From: Notospermus geniculatus
Taxonomy: Eukaryota > Nemertea > Pilidiophora > Heteronemertea > Lineidae
Direction: 5' to 3'
Length of the DNA stretch: 64,000 bases
Assembly: GCA_002633025.1 (NCBI GenBank)
Contig: NMRB01000194.1
Coordinates: 210,053-274,052, forward strand
Below, in pieces: positions 13,136 through 25,596 of the stretch; position 1 is the stretch's first letter, and each line of letters opens with the position of its first letter. The notes beneath the pieces are model-generated. The model saw only the letters and a list, made by a program, of their open reading frames with translations, ran no database searches and was not told the DNA's origin. Position numbers and translations under genes: made by a program.

Positions 13136-14350
13136 AATACCTTTTTGTCTTAAAACTATTTGTCACCATGTATCCATCTCTTAAATGATTCAACTTTTGA
13201 TCAATGAACAGAGTTCGATTTTTATTTTCCCAATGTCCTGTTGCCATGTTGGCTTATTTTGTTGCCATGGATACTAGTTGTTATGCTCCGGTGAGTCCAT
13301 CACGACCTGTTAATCAATGGACACAGATAATTGGTCAGAATTGGGAAAGAATTTTATCCTCAATACAATGAACTCACTTTTGTGACCTGTGATATGTTGG
13401 GGTTTGTGATTGGCTAAAAATATAACCCAGTGATTAACCCTGGAAGTTTGAGAAGAAAAGAGGAAAAAAATGAAAGGATGAGAAAAGAAAATGCCATAAT
13501 GTTGGCTGCTGATTAGACGATGAATGATTCTCAATGAATTCTTGGGAGACACTGACCCTGTTTCAGTTCAATGTGCTGTCATGTCACTCGTCATCATCCA
13601 ATTCATGTGTCATGCAGTTAATATTTGCATTTGACACAAGCACAGTTATTTATTCAGCCAGCGAGTTCAAGATATTGTCTCAGTCGGTGGTGAAAGTTAT
13701 GCCGTTTCTGTGGGCAAGATGACGAAGGTTTAATCAAGACGGGATCGCGAGTGTGCAAATACTTGTAACGGAAATCTTGTGGCGTTTGATGAATTTTGAA
13801 AGAAAATATATTACTAAAATTATGTTGGAACAAATGTCAGATGGTGTTGTGGGGTTTAATCGTTGGTTTCTGTTGACTTTAACTTGTAATCAACTGGGTG
13901 GACACTTTAGGGTATAGTTGAGATTATCCCTTGTCTTTACTCAGAATTTGCAAAGTTTTAATTGCTGTGTGTGCGTTCTCGAAGGGAGAATTTTACACAC
14001 TAGGCAATACCTATTCAGTGGGGGAACTGCTAAATCAAGAATTCTGATTTGTCCAGGCCTGACGCGAGATGCATCACTCATTAGGAGCGCTTGGCATGCT
14101 TGGGGGACGCAACGACGTCATTTCATCACATGACGTTGCCGACGTCACGGATGACACAACAAAAATCTTGATGATGTCGTGACATCAAAAGGCCTAAACA
14201 GCATTGTTATTTTCGTTAATATCTTGATATTTCGAAAACTATATGTCATATCAAAATTCAGGCTTCGTATGGACACTTCCCAGGTCCGTCTAAAAAGTTT
14301 GGCGGAGATCCGTTCGTCAGTCTTGGAGAATATCGTGAACACACCCACNC

Positions 14351-14624
14351 TACATTACAAAAGACGTTTTCTCCAGGAACTCCTGTTTCCTCCTACATTA
14401 CAAAAGACGTTTTCTCCAGGAACTCCTGTTTCCTCCTACATTACAAAAGACGTTTTCTCCAGGAACTCCTGTTTCCTCCTACATTACAAAAGACGTTTTC
14501 TCCAGGAACTCCTGTTTCCTCCTACATTACAAAAGACGTTTTCTCCAGGAACTCCGGTTTCCTCCTACATTACAAAAGACGTTTTCTCCAGGAACTCCGG
14601 TTTCCTCCTACATTACAAAAGACG
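14351..14624. repeat. 43-bp minisatellite, about 6.4 copies
   Basis: The unit begins ACATTACAAAAGACGTTTTC and continues through CAGGAACTCCTG. Early copies are identical; copies towards the right share a T-to-G change (CTCCGG). Because 43 is not a multiple of three, all frames cycle through the same words, which explains the open frame across it. A single N lies two bases before the first copy. Confidence 0.95.
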
Positions 14625-15550
14625 TATTATTGATGAATAGCCAAAATGCCTGAAGTGCACTTCTGAAATGATATTTGAAAATATGTTTGTGCAGTGTTGT
14701 TGGTCATATTTTGTTATCTAGATTTGTCACGGTTAATGAAGACAATGCCATTTATTTGTTTTTGGTATGAACTGCTCACCTTCTGTTAGTTTTGTCCTCG
14801 TCCGTCTGTCCAGATGTTGATTGGTTAGAACCACCCGCGGGAAATGTTCCGCGCTGTCCCAAAGCCGTATTGATTCCCAATAGCCAGCTCTACCCGCTAG
14901 CATCGCAGGTTTAATCTCAGATTGGGCCCGCTGAGCACCGTCGCTGTTAAGCTCTGGACACTCCAATCATAGATTTAGAGCATTGTCTAAGTGATGCTGA
15001 CCAGTGGGCAGTCGCGACTTAAGATGAAATGGCGGTAATTGCTTCGGGAACATGGGGAGGGGCGACTAATAACCAAAACAGAAGTAATGTAATGGTGAGA
15101 TTTGTTTGATCTGCTTTGCTTTCTGATATATTGGAAATTGAGTCCATCAGGAGATTCCGAACAGGATCTCGACACCCAATTTTAACTCATCTGCTCACTC
15201 AATTGCTCAAAATACTTGATGGCTACATATTCTTAATAACAATCGCCAACTTGTGTAGGTTTCGGGCCACTGTCAGAGTGATTTTGTCAAGTCTTGCTTC
15301 ACGGCTAAAGTACTGATATTCTACGGTACGATATTCTTGAAATGGATTCACAGCAACTGATTCTTCTTGTCACTTATTGTGTAGAATTTGTCTGTCAATA
15401 AAATCATACATATCTCTTATTTTAATATTCGCATTTTTATTGTGTTTTAGCCAGAAATATTTAAAGACAGGGTTGAAAAGGGAACTGTAGAAAAAGAAGG
15501 TGTGGCACCCTGCTTTTAATGGTTGCGGTTAACATAGTTAAAGCGTGATT

Positions 15551-15673
15551 CATTGGCACACGGATCCGGTCCATTTTCAGTCCGTTTGCCCAAGTTTTCC
15601 AGATATGATAATGCAAAAGTCAGTTTGGTCGATTTTTTACGGACCTGAATTGGACAAAATCCGTGTGCCAATG
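15551..15673. repeat. Short inverted-repeat element
   Basis: CATTGGCACACGGAT at the left is matched by ATCCGTGTGCCAATG at the right (one offset), and the inner GTCCATTTTCAGTCCGT pairs with ACGGACCTGAATTGGAC. About 123 bp with arms of about 35 bp: a MITE. Confidence 0.8.
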
Positions 15674-16434
15674 CTTTGATGTAGATGAAAAAAGAGGCAG
15701 GGTATTTTTACCCTGTGATAAAAAAACAAGATTCTCTGTCCTGCTAAAATTCTTTACTATTAGCTGAAACACTTTAAAAACGGAGCATTGTTTTTTACAT
15801 TTTTCCTCTTGTGAAACTTATTCTCTGGTAACTGAACTGACCAAATAAACACATATGAAATCTGTGCTACCCTAACATTCGTGCAATTCCACCACCTTCG
15901 GTGCATGACTGCGAGTGTATTTTGCTATGCTAATTGCAGTGTATACACGCGGGATAGCGTGTTTATGCCGGTAGTATTGGACTCAATACCAGCAGTATTG
16001 GCTATAGGTTATCAATGCGAAGGAAATAATCCTGTTGGTTAGTCACGAATTGATCTCAGATATAAAATTGATCAAAAACACACAAGAAAATCCCGGCTAG
16101 AAACAGCACAGTTTTCTCTTTCTCTCGTTGGGGAAAGATGGGAGAAAATTTCTTGGTCAGCGTTCGGAGAATGTTGCCATAACGTTTCTCCCTTTTGTTG
16201 TTTCTAACGGATATTTTCTTATTTCGTCCCCCGGGATTACAAACATATCTCCTCATTTGTTAAAGAATCCCACACTTGGTAAGTGTTCTTCAAATTTTGA
16301 ACTCCTCCTGGACACTTTCCCACATTTCCAGTGTTTTGGCTGCATGGGCAGACGTAATTTTCTACTTCGCCAGCCGATGACATTGTCTGCTCAGGTATTC
16401 TTGAAACCATTCAACCTTTCGTTCCAAAATTTTA

Positions 16435-16592
16435 ATGAAAAGTGTTCAAATATGTCTGCTGAACAATTCTTGTTCAAAGATGGTTGAATGAAAAGTGTTC
16501 ACATATGTCTGCTGAACAATTCTTGTTCAAGATGGTTGAATGAAAAGTGTTCACATGTCTGCTGAACAATTCTTGTTCAAAGAAATTTTCAT
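16435..16592. repeat. Three-copy tandem repeat, about 53-57 bp
   Basis: Each copy contains AAAAGTGTTCA, ATGTCTGCTGAACAATTC and TTGTTCAA. Copies differ by small deletions. The repeats are contiguous without unique spacers, so this is not a CRISPR-like array. Confidence 0.9.
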
Positions 16593-16860
16593 TTACCTCT
16601 TTTTCATCAATTTTTTTTCAGGCTGAAAATGCTCAATGGAGGCTTGAAAGTGACTTGCTCATGTTGATCTAGAGATTAAGGCCAATAGGCTGAGAATCCC
16701 AGAATCTGAATTGCCCCGGAATTGAATGAAAACTTTGATTGTCTGCATCAGCCGTTATTTTGGCTAGAAAATCATATACCGGTAAAATTGTGCCTAAAAA
16801 TCTATTGTCTCAGTGAGTTGATTGTTGTGTAAGTCGTGTTGTTTTCCCATGTCTTTTCAG

Positions 16861-16935
16861 TGTGAAGAAATTGCAGTTGATCGACACGATTGCTGCCAAG
16901 CCAGAATGTGAAGTTCCAGTAGAAGAGCCCAAAGG
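16861..16935 (+). CDS. WDR4: WDR4 exon 2
   Basis: The exon follows the acceptor GTCTTTTCAG and ends at AAAGG|GTGAGC, both in phase 2. It encodes VKKLQLIDTIAAKPECEVPV followed by EEPKG. This corresponds to the acidic linker after the first strand in human WDR4 (…KKSQENKGEDAPLDQG). It joins in frame to both exon 1 and exon 3. The linker is poorly conserved, so the call rests on phase, splice sites and position. Confidence 0.75.
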
Positions 16936-19039
16936 GTGAGCATCTTTCTTGTTGTCTTGTTGGTAAAAATAGCATCTACCACCAGTGTTCAGTTCTAGCC
17001 AGAAATTTTTCCGAACAGGATGGGAAGACTGCATTTTCCTGTGATTTTAAGGTCCTGGATTTTCAAACGGTGGGAGTGAAACTCAAACAGGGTGGTAATA
17101 GAAAATGCATTGCAAGTTACATTTTTAAACAGGGTGGTAAAAATTTGAACAGGGTGGTAAAATGACCTCTGAATTTGGATTGGGGTGGTTATACCGCCCT
17201 GTGAAACTGGCCTGGCTAGAACGCTGTATCCCTGACCAAGTTTCATGGAACCCCTTCCATTGGCTGGCTTGTTAGCTACGTTATCAGTGCAAGTATTATG
17301 TGAACTAGGCCTACTGTCTTCGATGAATTAGTGCCCCGAAGCAAAATACTGAGTGGAAAAATTCCCCTAAAACTTTCAAAGAAGGATGCACAAGAAGCTG
17401 CGTGAAAAATGAACAAATTTGAAAAACTGCGCAGACAAAAGTATTAATATCCCTCAAATCCTCTCCAAGAAAACATCACCGAGAAAACATTGCCAAACAT
17501 CGAGGGTCACTGTTCTCCGCGCTCAACCCTAATCTGCTTTGCGTTGTTGCATTACTACAAAAGTCTTAATCCTGTATGTTGTCCCCCGGATTCTTTCTAA
17601 CGGTCGTCAAGTTTACGCCAAAGGAGGCTTAGGTTGTTCTCGCGACATGTAGCGTTCCTCTTGATACGAACGCTTGGGAAAGAAGTTCCAATGAAACAGG
17701 TGCTACGACTTATAAGACAATGTCATTTCGTGTCTTTTCTTGCCCAGTCTTATGATTTGGGCAGGGATTTTTGTATCTTCTCGGATGGTTTGCGGTCATT
17801 TTCAGGTTTAAGCTGAAAGAATTTAGCTCTGTCAGTTTCGAGATGGTTGTTTTCTTACTTGAAATTCATGTTTTACATCAAAAAATGAAAATTTTATCTT
17901 TGGTTTGAGGTTGTTTTTGGTTTCATTTTCGGCCATTTTTGATGTCGTTTATGAAAGTGTCTAGGTTATGTCCCCCGCTATGCCCTTCAACTAAAGGCCA
18001 AGACAAATCCGTGTAAACACCCAATGAACCATTTTTGTAGGAGGCGGGGTGGTAATTGCGTGAACCTCCCCCTTCAGGGGGTGGTAGAATGGAAGAAATT
18101 CTACATCTTGGCGAGAATTTTCATCCCTATTTGGCGTGGGGTTCACTTTCAAAACGAAACAAACGCAGAAAATAATACTAAAATGGTTTAGTTTATGGTT
18201 TACATGTATGGTTTACTGCTTACCCATGGGGATAAAGAAGTTTGGTCTGATCTAATTCAATATTCGGCAGAAAACTTGGTTTGGTTTCGTATCCCACCAT
18301 GAGTGGTTTTAAAATTTTTACATATTTTTCATCCTATATTTAAAAATGTCTCCATACCAACAGCCTCAACACACAAGAAAAATCCTTTCGTAGGTACCAA
18401 TTAATATTTCATAGAATATATTCAACAAAGCATTGCATTTGTAGGCTGATGAACTTTGCCTCAAGGTGTTAGGCATCATGATAAGTAAACTTTGTAATGA
18501 AGTTTTTTCATAAACTACGTCGATGATCAAAATAATGGTTCTTCTTTGTCACCCGAGATTCTCATGATTCCTGCAGGCTTGAAATTTTCTGAAATCTGGT
18601 ATTTCGCAAAAGTGTCTGTTTTTTGTATTTTTAGTGGTGGGTGATATGAATCCAAGTTTGATTCAGTCAGTGGTGGTGTTTTTTGTTGCGGTGTTTGTGT
18701 AGCGGTTGTCTACCGGTATTTGTTTGCAACTTGCAATGTTGAGGTACCGGTAGTGTTTTTCATTGGTTGCAGTGTTTTGGTAGCGGTAGTTTTTTAGTTG
18801 CAGTGTTAGGGTACTGTCAATCAGTATTGTACTTGCAGGGATTTTGGAATATCTTGGGAGATGCATTGGACCACCCTGATTTTCTTTAGGCACAGATGTG
18901 AATAAACATCATTTTCCTGGCCGTTTTCAAAGATTTCTACCCATTTTGGCCGTGGCTTGTGCTAGTGCAAACCCTGGACTTGTTATTGTAAGGCAATTTC
19001 TGCAGGAAAATGTGGCCTAAGATTTTATCTGAAGTTTAA

Positions 19040-19189
19040 GGCCCGGTTGCACCAGCTATGCTCAAAGTTAAGTTTGAGGTTGACCTCAACTAAGTAATAT
19101 GATTTGTCATTACAATTTGAGGTTGAGAACGACTTTGAGGTTAGCTTGAGCACAAAGTCGACCTTAAGTATGACTGGTGCAACCAGGCC
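19040..19189. repeat. PIF/Harbinger-like MITE
   Basis: Ends are GGCCCGGTTGCACCAGC and CTGGTGCAACCAGGCC, flanked on each side by TAA. A three-base TWA duplication with GG-starting ends is characteristic of the PIF/Harbinger superfamily. Length 150 bp, non-coding. Confidence 0.85.
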
Positions 19190-19825
19190 TAAAGGTCAAG
19201 TCAGAACCCTTACAGGGTAATGTCCTTGAGGAGAAGACAATTTCTGCATCGCCTATTGGTTGCCTGTGAGACAAGTAGAATAAAACACTAACCATATGGT
19301 ATTCAACGTTTCTGAATTTTCCTTTTGACTGTAACATTACGACGCGATCCTGGTCATTGTGACGCGCAGAAGCATTAACCAGAGAACCATCCAATATGTC
19401 ATCCTGTCTTTATAATGGCTCATCTAATGTGTGAATTTAGCAGATGGGTGGACACTTTAGAGACAGTCTTTTAAAGCAAGCTTAAACTCTTAGCCTCCCT
19501 CTGTCATCTGGGAATTAACGTCTTGGTCATGCATCGACGGAAAAGCAGCTTTTTTCTTGGCTTTCGTGATGTCATACAAGCTGTGACATAATGTGAATTA
19601 TGGCCGAGTAGTAGTCGTGAATTTGACATTGGCATTGTTTTCCTATTTTTCCGGTGTTCTTTGATGAAAAGATTAAGAAACAGCTTTGATATCTGGAGAG
19701 GCCAAAATATTTGGATCACCACAATGATGAGTTTTAATTGTGAATTAAATTAAGAGCCATTATTTTGCCACATCTAGAAGTAAAACTTCATGATTGGAGA
19801 GTTTCCTGCACTTCTCATGAAATGA

Positions 19826-20188
19826 GGAACCGGCGGAACTAATCCGTGACGTGGCGCCGACGAACAACTCAGTTAAAACTATGACGTTGAAAGTCAAGCC
19901 AATGTTATTTGCCATTTAATTCTGAACACCCTACTATAGGACTGACTCAATGTATCTGAATGTTTTCAAACGAAAATTCAAGCAGGAACATGTTGAATTT
20001 CATCGTTAAAATTGACTATTTTAGCGTAAACAACAGACCGAAGAGCAACGTCATTGATTCTGAATGATGCATCGCACACAACATCACGAATGATGTGCAA
20101 CGTCAATGACGTTTTCAACATCGCAGCGCCGCATGCGTTTTTGTGTTAAAACTGAGTTGTTTCCCAGCACCTCCTTTTCGCCGGTTCC
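19826..20188. repeat. Inverted-repeat element, GGAACCGGCG family
   Basis: Both ends carry GGAACCGGCG (inverted), and further in both carry AACAACTCAGTT with AAAAC (inverted). The 363-bp element has internal ATGACGTT and CAATGACGT words. It is non-coding and flanked by no clear duplication. Confidence 0.75.
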
Positions 20189-20819
20189 CCATTACTTTAG
20201 ATATAGAGCCACAGTTCTTAACTCAATATCTTAAAAAACATCAGGTCAGCATGATGTGTTAAAAGTCAACTCAAAAACGATCACGCTTCATTCTTCCGTG
20301 ATCAATTCAATGAATTACGAAGTCGGAAGTTGAGCCGAGTGCGAAGAATTACACGAGTAGTTTAATTACTTTTCAACTCATTGCAACACACAATCAGAGT
20401 ACTTAATAACTGCTTATTATCTCCGCTCCCCAGCCCTCGTCCCCTCTCTCTTCTTGGGAAGACTAACAAGGGTCACCTTGTCGCAGATATTGGCCCCATT
20501 TACCCGAGAACAAACACCCAGGATAAATACGCGCGGCATTCACGTTGCTTCTATAAGATTTCTAGCCCGCAGGCTTTGGTCGCTCAAGATGAGATACAGT
20601 TTGCCGCGGGCAGTTTGAGTTCCTGTCGCCATTTTCGCGTTCTCAAACCTAATATCTCCGCTGTGCAAATTGAGAATTTGTCATTCGAGTTTTGTCATCT
20701 GCGATTTAGAATGTTTGGTATAAAATGAAATCTGCTGGTAATCGTTGGTTCAGACTATGTCTTTATATTTGAGAAATTGCGCAATGATTTTGTACTTGTA
20801 TTTGTATTACATTTTTCCG

Positions 20820-21076
20820 TCAGGGTCGAAGCCATAGCATTATTGGCCCTGGTGAGTTTGGAAGAGGCCATCTCAAGCTACTCATGTTCCTCACTTGGAT
20901 GGGGTATTTTACTTGCCCTTGCAAAGAAACAAGGTACAAGACACCACGGCTTACTGTCCCATGCGACGGACATGAAGAGCCGGGAATGAAATCCCTAAGG
21001 CCCAGGCTGGATTCGAACCTGGGACCTGCCGCTTGCTGAGCGGACGTGATAACCACTCGGCTATCAGGGCTCTGTA
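20820..21076 (-). repeat. tRNA-derived SINE, copy 1
   Basis: Read on the minus strand it starts with a tRNA-like head: A box TAGCCGAGTGG, an arm CCGC-TCAGCAA-GCGG (apparent AGC anticodon), and B box GGTTCGAATCC. The body follows (GAACATGAGTAGCTTGAGAT, AGGGCCAATAATGCTATGG). A second copy with a decayed head is at 30965-31165. It is a SINE and not a tRNA gene, because the acceptor stem does not close. Confidence 0.8.
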
Positions 21077-21524
21077 GCTAGGCCTGTCTTGAAATCCAAA
21101 AAAAACACGATTTTTGCCAAGTCAAATTGTGCAATAATCCTTTGGCACAAAATTGGAAGGCAAATATACTTTCCCCAAAATGTTTGCTCAAATCAAAAAT
21201 ATGGAAAACCGATTCCCGGCATTGGAGATTTTTGGCTTGGAAAATACAAAGTTGTGCATACATAACCATTACAATATTGATAATATAAAATAAGGCAAAA
21301 ATATTCAGTGGAAAAGTTGATCAATCCTGCGTTATTCAGGCATGTCAGGACTATTATGCAGATTGTTTTAAATCATACTGCAACTTGTGATGAACTTTGA
21401 GTGAGATCCATTCACAGGTATTTGCAAAACCGCGCCCAAAAAAGTTGAAAATTGGAGAGATCCATAGAAAGAAAGAAAGATAGAAAGAAAGAAACCCTGT
21501 GAAATCATAATTAGTTCTACGCGG

Positions 21525-21645
21525 GAGGAAACCTACGCTGTCAGGAACTCGCCCTCACTGTCACACAAGTACCGGGTCTGAATCAAACCGGGATCTCAGA
21601 GATGATAGGCCTAGATTTTCCACTGCACTACTCTGACAGCTCATG
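21525..21645 (-). repeat. tRNA-derived SINE, CTGTCAGAGTGGTGCAGTG family
   Basis: The minus strand reads CTGTCAGAGTAGTGCAGTGG, then AAAATC, a B-box-like GGTTTGATTC, and GACAGCGTAGGTTTCCTCC. The same head is at 27290-27435, and a similar one on the plus strand at 30795. A GAAA microsatellite precedes it at 21468-21495. Confidence 0.7.
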
Positions 21646-22206
21646 ATTTTGTTACAACTGCATGCAGGTTTTTTCCAGCTCTTAGGTTTTGAAGATCTCT
21701 GAAAGGTTACGAAGATTTCTGTTCTCCGTCATCAACATTCTCCGTCTTTGAGGAATTCTTGTTAAAACTGAAGCCCTTATGTTGCACTCCGTTGATTCTA
21801 TCCACTACGGCAGACTCATTATATCTAGCCCTGACGTCGTTGAACGCCTGAAAGCCACGCCAAACTGATTACACCTCATCAGGCCGCTATTGTGGCCGGC
21901 CGTTACAAATGCGTAGCCAACCACCTGTTTTGTATATCGTCACAAACGCAGAAGATTCTCACAGCGAGATTTCGGAATAATTACTGCGAGATTGTCGTAT
22001 TAAGTAATTAAATTTTCCACTCTAGAACTGGCAAGTATAATAAAAGTCACTTGTTATTGGTTTGATGTGTTGGGTGGTGAATGATGAGGCGATGAGCTGG
22101 CTGACCGGGTGGTGGGAGCTCAGGATCCCACGGCAGGTAGCTAGATTTTCAGCCTCCATCGGACTTGATAATCTGTAAGGTGATGCTGGTGGTCACATTT
22201 TCAATT

Positions 22207-22365
22207 GCTAAGAACAGTTATGGTAGTATGAATTTCCTGGCAGCAATTGTGGAAGTATAAATTTCATAGACACCAATTTTGGAAGTATGAATTGGCTAGA
22301 AAACAATTATAATTTGTATTGTATACCGGTACATGAATTTGCTGGGAAACAATTTTGAAAAGTAT
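22207..22365. repeat. Loose tandem repeat, about 33 bp
   Basis: Four imperfect copies contain GAAGTATGAAT or GAAGTATAAAT followed by a segment ending in ACAATT or CCAATT. Confidence 0.7.
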
Positions 22366-22444
22366 GAATGTGCTTGGAGTGGGAGGGTAGATGTATAATT
22401 GTCAAGTAATATTTGGTGAGAAATATTGATGATACAGTAAACTA

Positions 22445-22678
22445 TTAAAGGAGTACGATATGCAGCCTCCAGTCTTAGTGGTACATGTATTTTGACTGCC
22501 GACGTAAAGGGAGCCACCTAGCGGCAGCAATAGAAACTACAAATATTACAAAATGTACGGAGTACATCGGGTCTATTCGCTGACATTGTAATTGGTCCCT
22601 GGGGTTGGGGAGCGGCATGCACACCGTGAGAGTGGCACTGGCTGGCGAGGAAAAGTGGCATTTACTGTGCTCCTTTAA
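22445..22678. repeat. TTAA-bounded element, AGGAGCACGGTATTGC family (copy 1)
   Basis: It is bounded by TTAA at 22445-22448 and 22675-22678. Internal words TATTTTGACTGCCG, GGGAGCCACCTAGCGGCAGC and ATTACAAAATGTACG are shared with 33492-33738 and, inverted, 49797-49998. The right end reads GCTCCTTTAA. No coding. Confidence 0.85.
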
Positions 22679-22795
22679 ATTTTGTATTTGCTCCTTTAAG
22701 TTTTGTATTTTGTCTCTTAGTGCTCCTTTAAATTTTGTATTTTGTCTCTGAGTGCTCCTTTAAATTTTGTATTTTGTCTCTTAGTGCATTGTTCT
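22669..22795. repeat. Minisatellite grown from a MITE end
   Basis: About four copies of a 32-bp unit, GTGCTCCTTTAAATTTTGTA followed by TTTTGTCTCTTA. The first unit includes the right end (GTGCTCCTTTAA) of the TTAA element that stops at 22678. Confidence 0.9.
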
Positions 22796-24418
22796 TCTGA
22801 TAGTTTTGTAAGGCAAATTATCATTGTTTTTTGAGACAAGCTGTATCAAGTTGGTGAATTAAAACCCTGCTGATCCACCCTAGTGTTCATAAACTGATTA
22901 CACTTATCACATCTTCGCGAAATTAACGAGCAAGCGGCCAGTTCGTAGGTTAATCCTAAACTCAATCAAGTCTGAACGATACGATTATCGTCGGTTAATT
23001 GTGTCATTGGCGTTTGCAAATGTCCGCCAACCATCTTCGGATGGTGAAGCCAGGTAGGTCGCACCACCACAAATAGCCGATGACGATATCGTACTGATTG
23101 TTATTTGTCTTGGCGCTATAATATCTTCGAGAGTGGCAAATTGTCCAAAAGGCACGGCGCTTTTAGGCATTCTCAAGATGGAGTGGGTGTTGTCCAGGAA
23201 AACAGCTTTGGCTTGTTTGACTTTGTTTCTCGTCGAGGAAATACGAGAGATGGTTATTGGTCGCAAATGTTTGTAATCAATGGACGTTTATTAATTGGTT
23301 TGAGGTCCTTTATCTGTGTTTGAGGGATACACAAAATTCCTCTTTGATACACCTACCTCTCAGAACAAGTTCCAGAACTCGACAGTTTACTTGTCTGGGA
23401 ACAGGCAATGAGAGGTGGATGGCCAAAATATATGATAATTTATTCCATATTTTCAAATAAACATTATTTTCACTGTTGGTTCTTAATCTGTCTGTTGATC
23501 AGAATTTTGCAACTCCAGTTTCCTCCTTCATTTGACTAAAACTGACTGGGGCATTAGGCCAAAAAAATAGTATCTGTTTCTTGTCCGCGCTTTCCCGAGC
23601 CCTTCGCATAGAAATTTTTTCCTCACCAATTTCAAGTTTTCCCACTTTATTTCTGTAGCACCTTCTATAAAATGCATAGAAATGCTTCATCACTTGAAAT
23701 TATCTTTATTTTTCATGAAACATGTGCTTTAAACATGTAGAGATAGTTTGCTGGTAATATTTCCCCATCCATGAAGATAACTGAAAAAACATTATTGGAA
23801 ATTTTTTTAAAAAATTTGCATGCTCGCATCAATTTCTGCTAAGTTGCTGGACAAGAAACAGATAATATTTTTTTTGCCCTTGACTCATTTTTCAGATTTT
23901 TTCAACATTCTTCCCAACAGGCCTACTTAATTTCGACACTTCTAGATGCGCATAAACAGCTTGTATTACAAAACGTTACATCTGGTGTGAAAGTGGAACA
24001 AATTGACTGATCCCCGTCCAGACCGATTGGTATGCTGACTGGCTTCGATAACCCAAGATTCATTTGATTTCCAAACTATTAGATTTTATATCTGAAGCCC
24101 GAGGGAGATTACCACCTCGCGATGGGAATATAACGGACATTGGGATGCTGTACCCAACTGTCCGATGACAAGGATTAATTTGGCGGAACTGTTCTGTTGT
24201 AACAAAGTTTACTATTAGATCAGGAATTCTTTTTGTGTTCAGTGTTGGTTTTTCCCGGAGGGGGCTGTTGAAAAAACTATGACGCCAAGGACTTCAGGTG
24301 GGGGGGATGGGGGGTTGGGGGGGGAGGTAAAAAAACTATCAAGTCAAGGTCTTCACATGGGAGAGTCTGGAATGTGGTAAACTAGAGTAATTATTGAAGT
24401 CACAGATTCTGAAAAGAA

Positions 24419-24650
24419 TACTGTAAAGCAGGAAAATTTCGCGTGCAGGAAATTTTCGCGAATTTCGCGAGAGTGTACGAGTCGCGAAAATTTCCTGTCG
24501 CGAATATGAGTACACGCAAGTGATAAATACGGTCCGTGAATACAAACTGAAAAAAATGGCAGAGACTCGCGAAAATATCCTGCCGCGAATATGTCTATAA
24601 TTCTTGATTCGCGAAAATTCCCAGCCGCGAAATTATCTTGCTTTACAGTA
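24419..24650. repeat. Inverted-repeat element, TACTGTAAA family (copy 1)
   Basis: Ends are TACTGTAAAGC and GCTTTACAGTA. The interior is rich in TTCGCGAAAATTTCC-type words repeated on both strands (about 24450, 24480, 24565, 24610). The related copy at 35135-35345 has the same ends and TTTTCGCG interior. Confidence 0.85.
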
Positions 24651-24681
24651 TTTGTGACTGCCAGTAAAAACTTCTCACTAN

Positions 24682-25165
24682 CTTTGTAAAAACCACATAA
24701 GTTCCCTTCCGCTCTGTAACTTCTGAACGACTGAAAATTTTGGGTTGATATTTGGTGGGGGGATGTACCATGGGCCAACGGTGTGTCGCGTGAAAAAATC
24801 GGCCAAATCCGATTCTCCACTTTGCCACCAGGGGGCCAAAAGCCAAAACACAGAAACTGCGACTACGCCTTTAATACTCAACGGAATTTCACAAAATTTT
24901 TATGGTACGCTCATCTAGCAAGGGTACATAATATACTCTGCGGGTTTTCAATTTAATTCATTTTTCAGCCCTGTAGGGGGCGCTTTGCAAAAACCACATA
25001 ACTTCCCTTCCTCTCTGTAACTTCTGAACGACTGAAAATTTTGGGTTGATATTTGGTGGGGGGATGTACCATGGGCCAACGGTGTGTCGCGTAATGGATA
25101 ACTTTGCCACCAGGGGGCAAAAGCCGAATCACAGAAACTGTGATTGTGCCATTAATACTGAATGG
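24682..25165. repeat. Two direct copies of a roughly 190-bp repeat
   Basis: Copies at 24682-24895 and 24983-25165 share AAAAACCACATAA, TTCTGAACGACTGAAAATTT, GGGGGGATGTACCATGGGCC and CACAGAAACTG. The first copy begins one base after an isolated N. The gap between them (24896-24982) is unrelated. Confidence 0.9.
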
Positions 25166-25395
25166 AATCTTCAAAATACATGACCGGAGGACTTGCACCC
25201 GGGGCGACGGGGGACGTTCAATGCTGTGCTTGTTCCATTGGTCACGATAGTAATATCGCTAGCCGGCAGTTTTCTGTAAGCCCAGCCGAAGTGGTTCGGT
25301 TCTGGGGGATTAAGTCACTTTTGGATTTTTCTAAATCATCACATATGAATTTTCCTGAAAATCTCAAGGGAAATTAAAACAACAAATTTGTCATT

Positions 25396-25596
25396 TGTGA
25401 CCCTCCACCACAAAACCAGTCGGAAGTCGCACAGAAAATGAGCCTAAACGTACTGAGATGACACCAGAAGATAAAGAAATAAATAGAATCACTCAGACTT
25501 CAGAGTAGACTGACAATATTGAAATTGACAGATAATTCATTCCCAACTTGCCAACTTTGGAGCGACTTCCCACAGGTTTTGTGGTGGAGGATCACA
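25396..25596. repeat. Inverted-repeat element, TGTGACCC family
   Basis: Ends TGTGACCCTCCACCACAAAA and TTTTGTGGTGGAGGATCACA. The interior (AATCACTCAGA, GACAATATTGAAATTGACA, GAGCGACTT) is shared with the longer element at 29281-29648, so both belong to one family. Confidence 0.88.

Larger units (their letters stand above)
12040..16860. other. WDR4 intron 1
   Basis: The intron is bounded by GTAATA and a good acceptor (TTTTCAG at 16854-16860). It holds a TTAA-bounded element, a 43-bp minisatellite, a MITE and a three-copy tandem repeat, each listed separately. Nothing recognisable is in 12040-12890, 13140-14345, 14630-15550 or 15675-16430. Confidence 0.85.

Noticed and set aside
14179-14640. 153-codon open frame with HYKRRFLQ repeats
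   Set aside because: It is produced by the 43-bp minisatellite, and all three frames cycle through the same words.
16435-16592. CRISPR-like direct repeats
   Set aside because: The copies are contiguous without variable spacers, and the genome is animal.
20999-21076. tRNA-Ala(AGC) gene on the minus strand
   Set aside because: A and B boxes and an anticodon arm are present, but the acceptor stem does not pair and a SINE body follows directly.
22985-23266. 93-codon minus-strand open frame
   Set aside because: No family is recognised and there are no splice or promoter signals; it lies in WDR4 intron 2.
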